Origin: Roseibium aquae
GTDB lineage: Bacteria > Pseudomonadota > Alphaproteobacteria > Rhizobiales > Stappiaceae
DNA: 64,000 bases
Reading direction: 5' to 3'
NCBI RefSeq assembly: GCF_008711285.1
Contig: NZ_VXDC01000005.1
Location: 1 to 64,000 of the forward strand
Positions 62,184 through 64,000 of this stretch are shown here, piece after piece. The first letter of the stretch is position 1; the number at the start of each line of letters is the position of its first letter. Made by a program: the position numbers and the translations under genes. The notes under the pieces were generated by a model that saw only the letters and a program-made list of their open reading frames with translations, had not been told where the DNA came from and did not search any database.

Positions 62184-62987
62184 ATGGCGCAAAACTCGGA
62201 TCATGGGCAACGGTCTTACCGCCGCGCGCCGGAAGATTTGCCCACCAGCTTTGGCTTCACGTCCGTGGGAGAAGGGCAAAAGCAAGCCCTTGTGGATGAT
62301 GTCTTCCACAAGGTTGCCGAGCGCTATGACCTGATGAACGACCTGATGTCGGGCGGCATGCACCGCGTCTGGAAGGACGCGTTCGTTTCCTGGCTTGCTC
62401 CGCCGCGCGGCTCGGCGCGCAACTGGCGCCTTCTTGATGTGGCGGGCGGCACCGGGGATATTGCAACACAGGTCGTGCGCCGATCGGATGAAACGGTCAG
62501 CGCCGTCGTGTGCGACATCAACAACTCGATGCTAGAGGTGGGCCGGGAACGGGCGGACAAAAACGGACTCTCGGCCCTTATCGAGTTTACCCAGGGCAAT
62601 GCCGAGGACCTGCCCTTTCCCGATCGCAGTTTTGATGCCTATACCATTGCCTTCGGCATTCGGAATGTCCCCGATATTCCGAAGGCCCTTCGGGAAGCGC
62701 GGCGTGTTCTCAAGCGTGGTGGGCGCTTCTTGTGCCTGGAGTTTTCCGACGTCGATGTCCCGGGTCTCGACCGCGTTTACGACGCGTTTTCCTTCAACGT
62801 CATTCCACCGATGGGCCGCTGGGTGACGGGCGACGGAGATCCTTACCAGTATCTCGTCGAATCCATCCGAAAGTTTCCGCATCAGGAAAGATTTGCCGAT
62901 ATGATCCGCGAAGCCGGATTTGAAAATGTGAGCTATCGCAACTATTCGGGTGGTATTGCAGCGGCCCATTCCGGGTGGAAGTTCTGA
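62184..62987 (+). CDS. ubiE: Ubiquinone/menaquinone biosynthesis C-methyltransferase
   Basis: The ATG at 62184 gives 267 residues. Conserved parts are [20 protein letters not shown], the SAM motif [38 protein letters not shown] with [20 protein letters not shown], and the end of the family [17 protein letters not shown]. It methylates C2 of the demethylubiquinone ring. The ubiB ATG follows after five bases, so the two form an operon. Confidence 0.97.
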   Translation: MAQNSDHGQRSYRRAPEDLPTSFGFTSVGEGQKQALVDDVFHKVAERYDLMNDLMSGGMHRVWKDAFVSWLAPPRGSARNWRLLDVAGGTGDIATQVVRRSDETVSAVVCDINNSMLEVGRERADKNGLSALIEFTQGNAEDLPFPDRSFDAYTIAFGIRNVPDIPKALREARRVLKRGGRFLCLEFSDVDVPGLDRVYDAFSFNVIPPMGRWVTGDGDPYQYLVESIRKFPHQERFADMIREAGFENVSYRNYSGGIAAAHSGWKF

Positions 62988-62992
62988 CCAGC

Positions 62993-64000
62993 ATGGCCTT
63001 CGCCCTTTTCCCCTTTTTCCGTCTTGTCCATGCAGGCTATGTCATGGCCCGGGAGGGCGTGTTCGGTCTGGCGCACTTGCCCGATCTTCCGCCGGCCCCG
63101 CGGATCGCCATCCGAATGGCCCGGTTGCTGGAGCGGCGTTCTGTCCGGGACAAGGCCGCCGATCTGCGCTTGTCCGACGCCCTCAACCGGCTTGGCCCCT
63201 CCTATGTAAAACTCGGCCAATTTCTGGCGACGCGTGCTGATGTGGTCGGAAAAGAGGCCGCGGAAGAGCTGTCCGCCCTTCAGGACCGTCTGCCGCCCTT
63301 CAAACATGAAGAGGCGGTGGCTGCGATCGAAGAGCAGCTTGAGCGCCGGCTGAACCAAGCGTATGTCGAGTTTGGTGAGGCGATCGCCGCTGCCTCCATC
63401 GCTCAGGTGCATCCGGCTGTGATCGAAACCCGCGACGGCGAACGGCAAAAAGTGGCGGTCAAGGTGCTGCGCCCCGGTGTCGCCCGCCGGTTCAAGCAGG
63501 ATCTCGACAGCTTCTACATGGTGGCCCGGCTTGCCGAAAGGTTCTTGCCTGCCGCCCGCCGTCTTCGTCCGGTCGCAATCGTGGACACGCTGGCCCGCTC
63601 GGTCGCGCTCGAGATGGACTTCCGTCTCGAAGCGGCCGCACTTTCGGAAATGCATGAGAATACCCGGAACGACCCCGGTTTTCGCGTGCCGCAGGTGGAT
63701 TGGCTCAGGTCCTCCAAAGGCATTCTCACCATGGAGTGGATCGCCGGCCGAAAATTGTCCGATGTCACCGGCCTTGCGCAGGACGGTCAGGATCTGAAAT
63801 CGCTGGGCGACAATGTGATCCAGAGTTTTCTGCGCCATACTCTGCGCGACGGCTTTTTCCACGCGGATATGCACCAGGGAAATCTTTTCGCCGAAGCCGA
63901 TGGTACCCTGGTGGCGGTCGATTTCGGGATCACCGGCCGTTTGAGCGTGTTGGAGCGCAGGTTCCTCGCCGAAATTCTCTATGGCTTCATTATCCGGAAC
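62993..64000 (+). CDS. ubiB: UbiB/AarF-type atypical kinase (ubiquinone biosynthesis), cut by window end
   Basis: From the ATG at 62993, 336 codons run to the right edge without a stop (MAFALFPFFRLVHAGYVMAR). UbiB signatures are GPSYVKLGQFLATRADVVGK (the KxGQ motif), AAASIAQVHPA (alanine-rich loop), VAVKVLRPG, EMDFRLEAAALSEMHENTRN (ExD motif), DGFFHADMHQGNL and VAVDFGITGRL. UbiB binds ATP with weak ATPase activity and helps coenzyme Q synthesis at the membrane. The C-terminal hydrophobic hairpin lies outside the window. Confidence 0.95.
   Translation, partial: MAFALFPFFRLVHAGYVMAREGVFGLAHLPDLPPAPRIAIRMARLLERRSVRDKAADLRLSDALNRLGPSYVKLGQFLATRADVVGKEAAEELSALQDRLPPFKHEEAVAAIEEQLERRLNQAYVEFGEAIAAASIAQVHPAVIETRDGERQKVAVKVLRPGVARRFKQDLDSFYMVARLAERFLPAARRLRPVAIVDTLARSVALEMDFRLEAAALSEMHENTRNDPGFRVPQVDWLRSSKGILTMEWIAGRKLSDVTGLAQDGQDLKSLGDNVIQSFLRHTLRDGFFHADMHQGNLFAEADGTLVAVDFGITGRLSVLERRFLAEILYGFIIRN

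Overview
The window looks like chromosomal DNA of an alphaproteobacterium, most likely Hyphomicrobiales (Rhizobiales-like). Supporting signs are high GC, a dnaA-dnaN-recF-gyrB run next to rpsT, enoyl-CoA hydratase, mutM, ubiE and ubiB, perfect CtrA-type boxes (TTAA-N7-TTAA), and chemotaxis and c-di-GMP proteins of alphaproteobacterial style. A probable 8-vinyl reductase (BciA) hints at a bacteriochlorophyll-making relative (Stappiaceae/Roseibium-like is possible). No species can be named from the sequence alone.

Layout. (1) 1-4.3 kb is an insertion-sequence scrap yard: remnants of IS3, IS110 and IS5 families, some nested, bracketing two AT-rich genes (an FkbM methyltransferase and a WecB epimerase). 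(2) 4.3-27.7 kb is a surface-polysaccharide locus. It holds a methyltransferase, an unrecognised protein, eight further glycosyltransferases (including a WecG/TagA type), a Wzx flippase, a GH5 endoglucanase, a NodB-type deacetylase, a double alpha/beta hydrolase, a Wzc-like co-polymerase with a broken kinase domain and a Wzy/WaaL-like polymerase/ligase. A chemoreceptor with a PilZ tail lies inside it. Genes 4.3-6.3 kb are AT-rich and look acquired; the rest match the host composition. Priming transferase and Wza exporter are not in view.

(3) 27.7-38.8 kb is a corrin-ring (cobalamin) cluster of the early-cobalt type: cbiX, cbiD and cbiG are present, while cobG, cobF and cobNST are not seen. 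The main operon (minus strand) is a DUF6732-like small protein, cbiX, cbiC, a 75-residue unknown, cbiET, cbiL, cbiG-cobJ fusion, cbiF. Nearly every junction overlaps by a few bases. Its leader carries stacked hairpins and an intrinsic terminator. cobA-cobB and cbiD-cbiJ are separate divergent units.

(4) 39-52 kb is mixed housekeeping and signalling: DUF2946 and PepSY membrane proteins, a c-type-haem sensor phosphatase, an ACT-domain regulator, a zinc alcohol dehydrogenase, BciA, a UDG-like protein, tRNA-Arg(CCG), an iron-sulfur photolyase, RlpA, and a GGDEF-EAL protein under a perfect CtrA box. (5) 52-64 kb is the replication-initiation neighbourhood. The ~1.1 kb dnaA-rpsT gap contains CtrA-like sites and AT-rich DNA and is a candidate origin or cell-cycle control region. 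The window ends inside ubiB.
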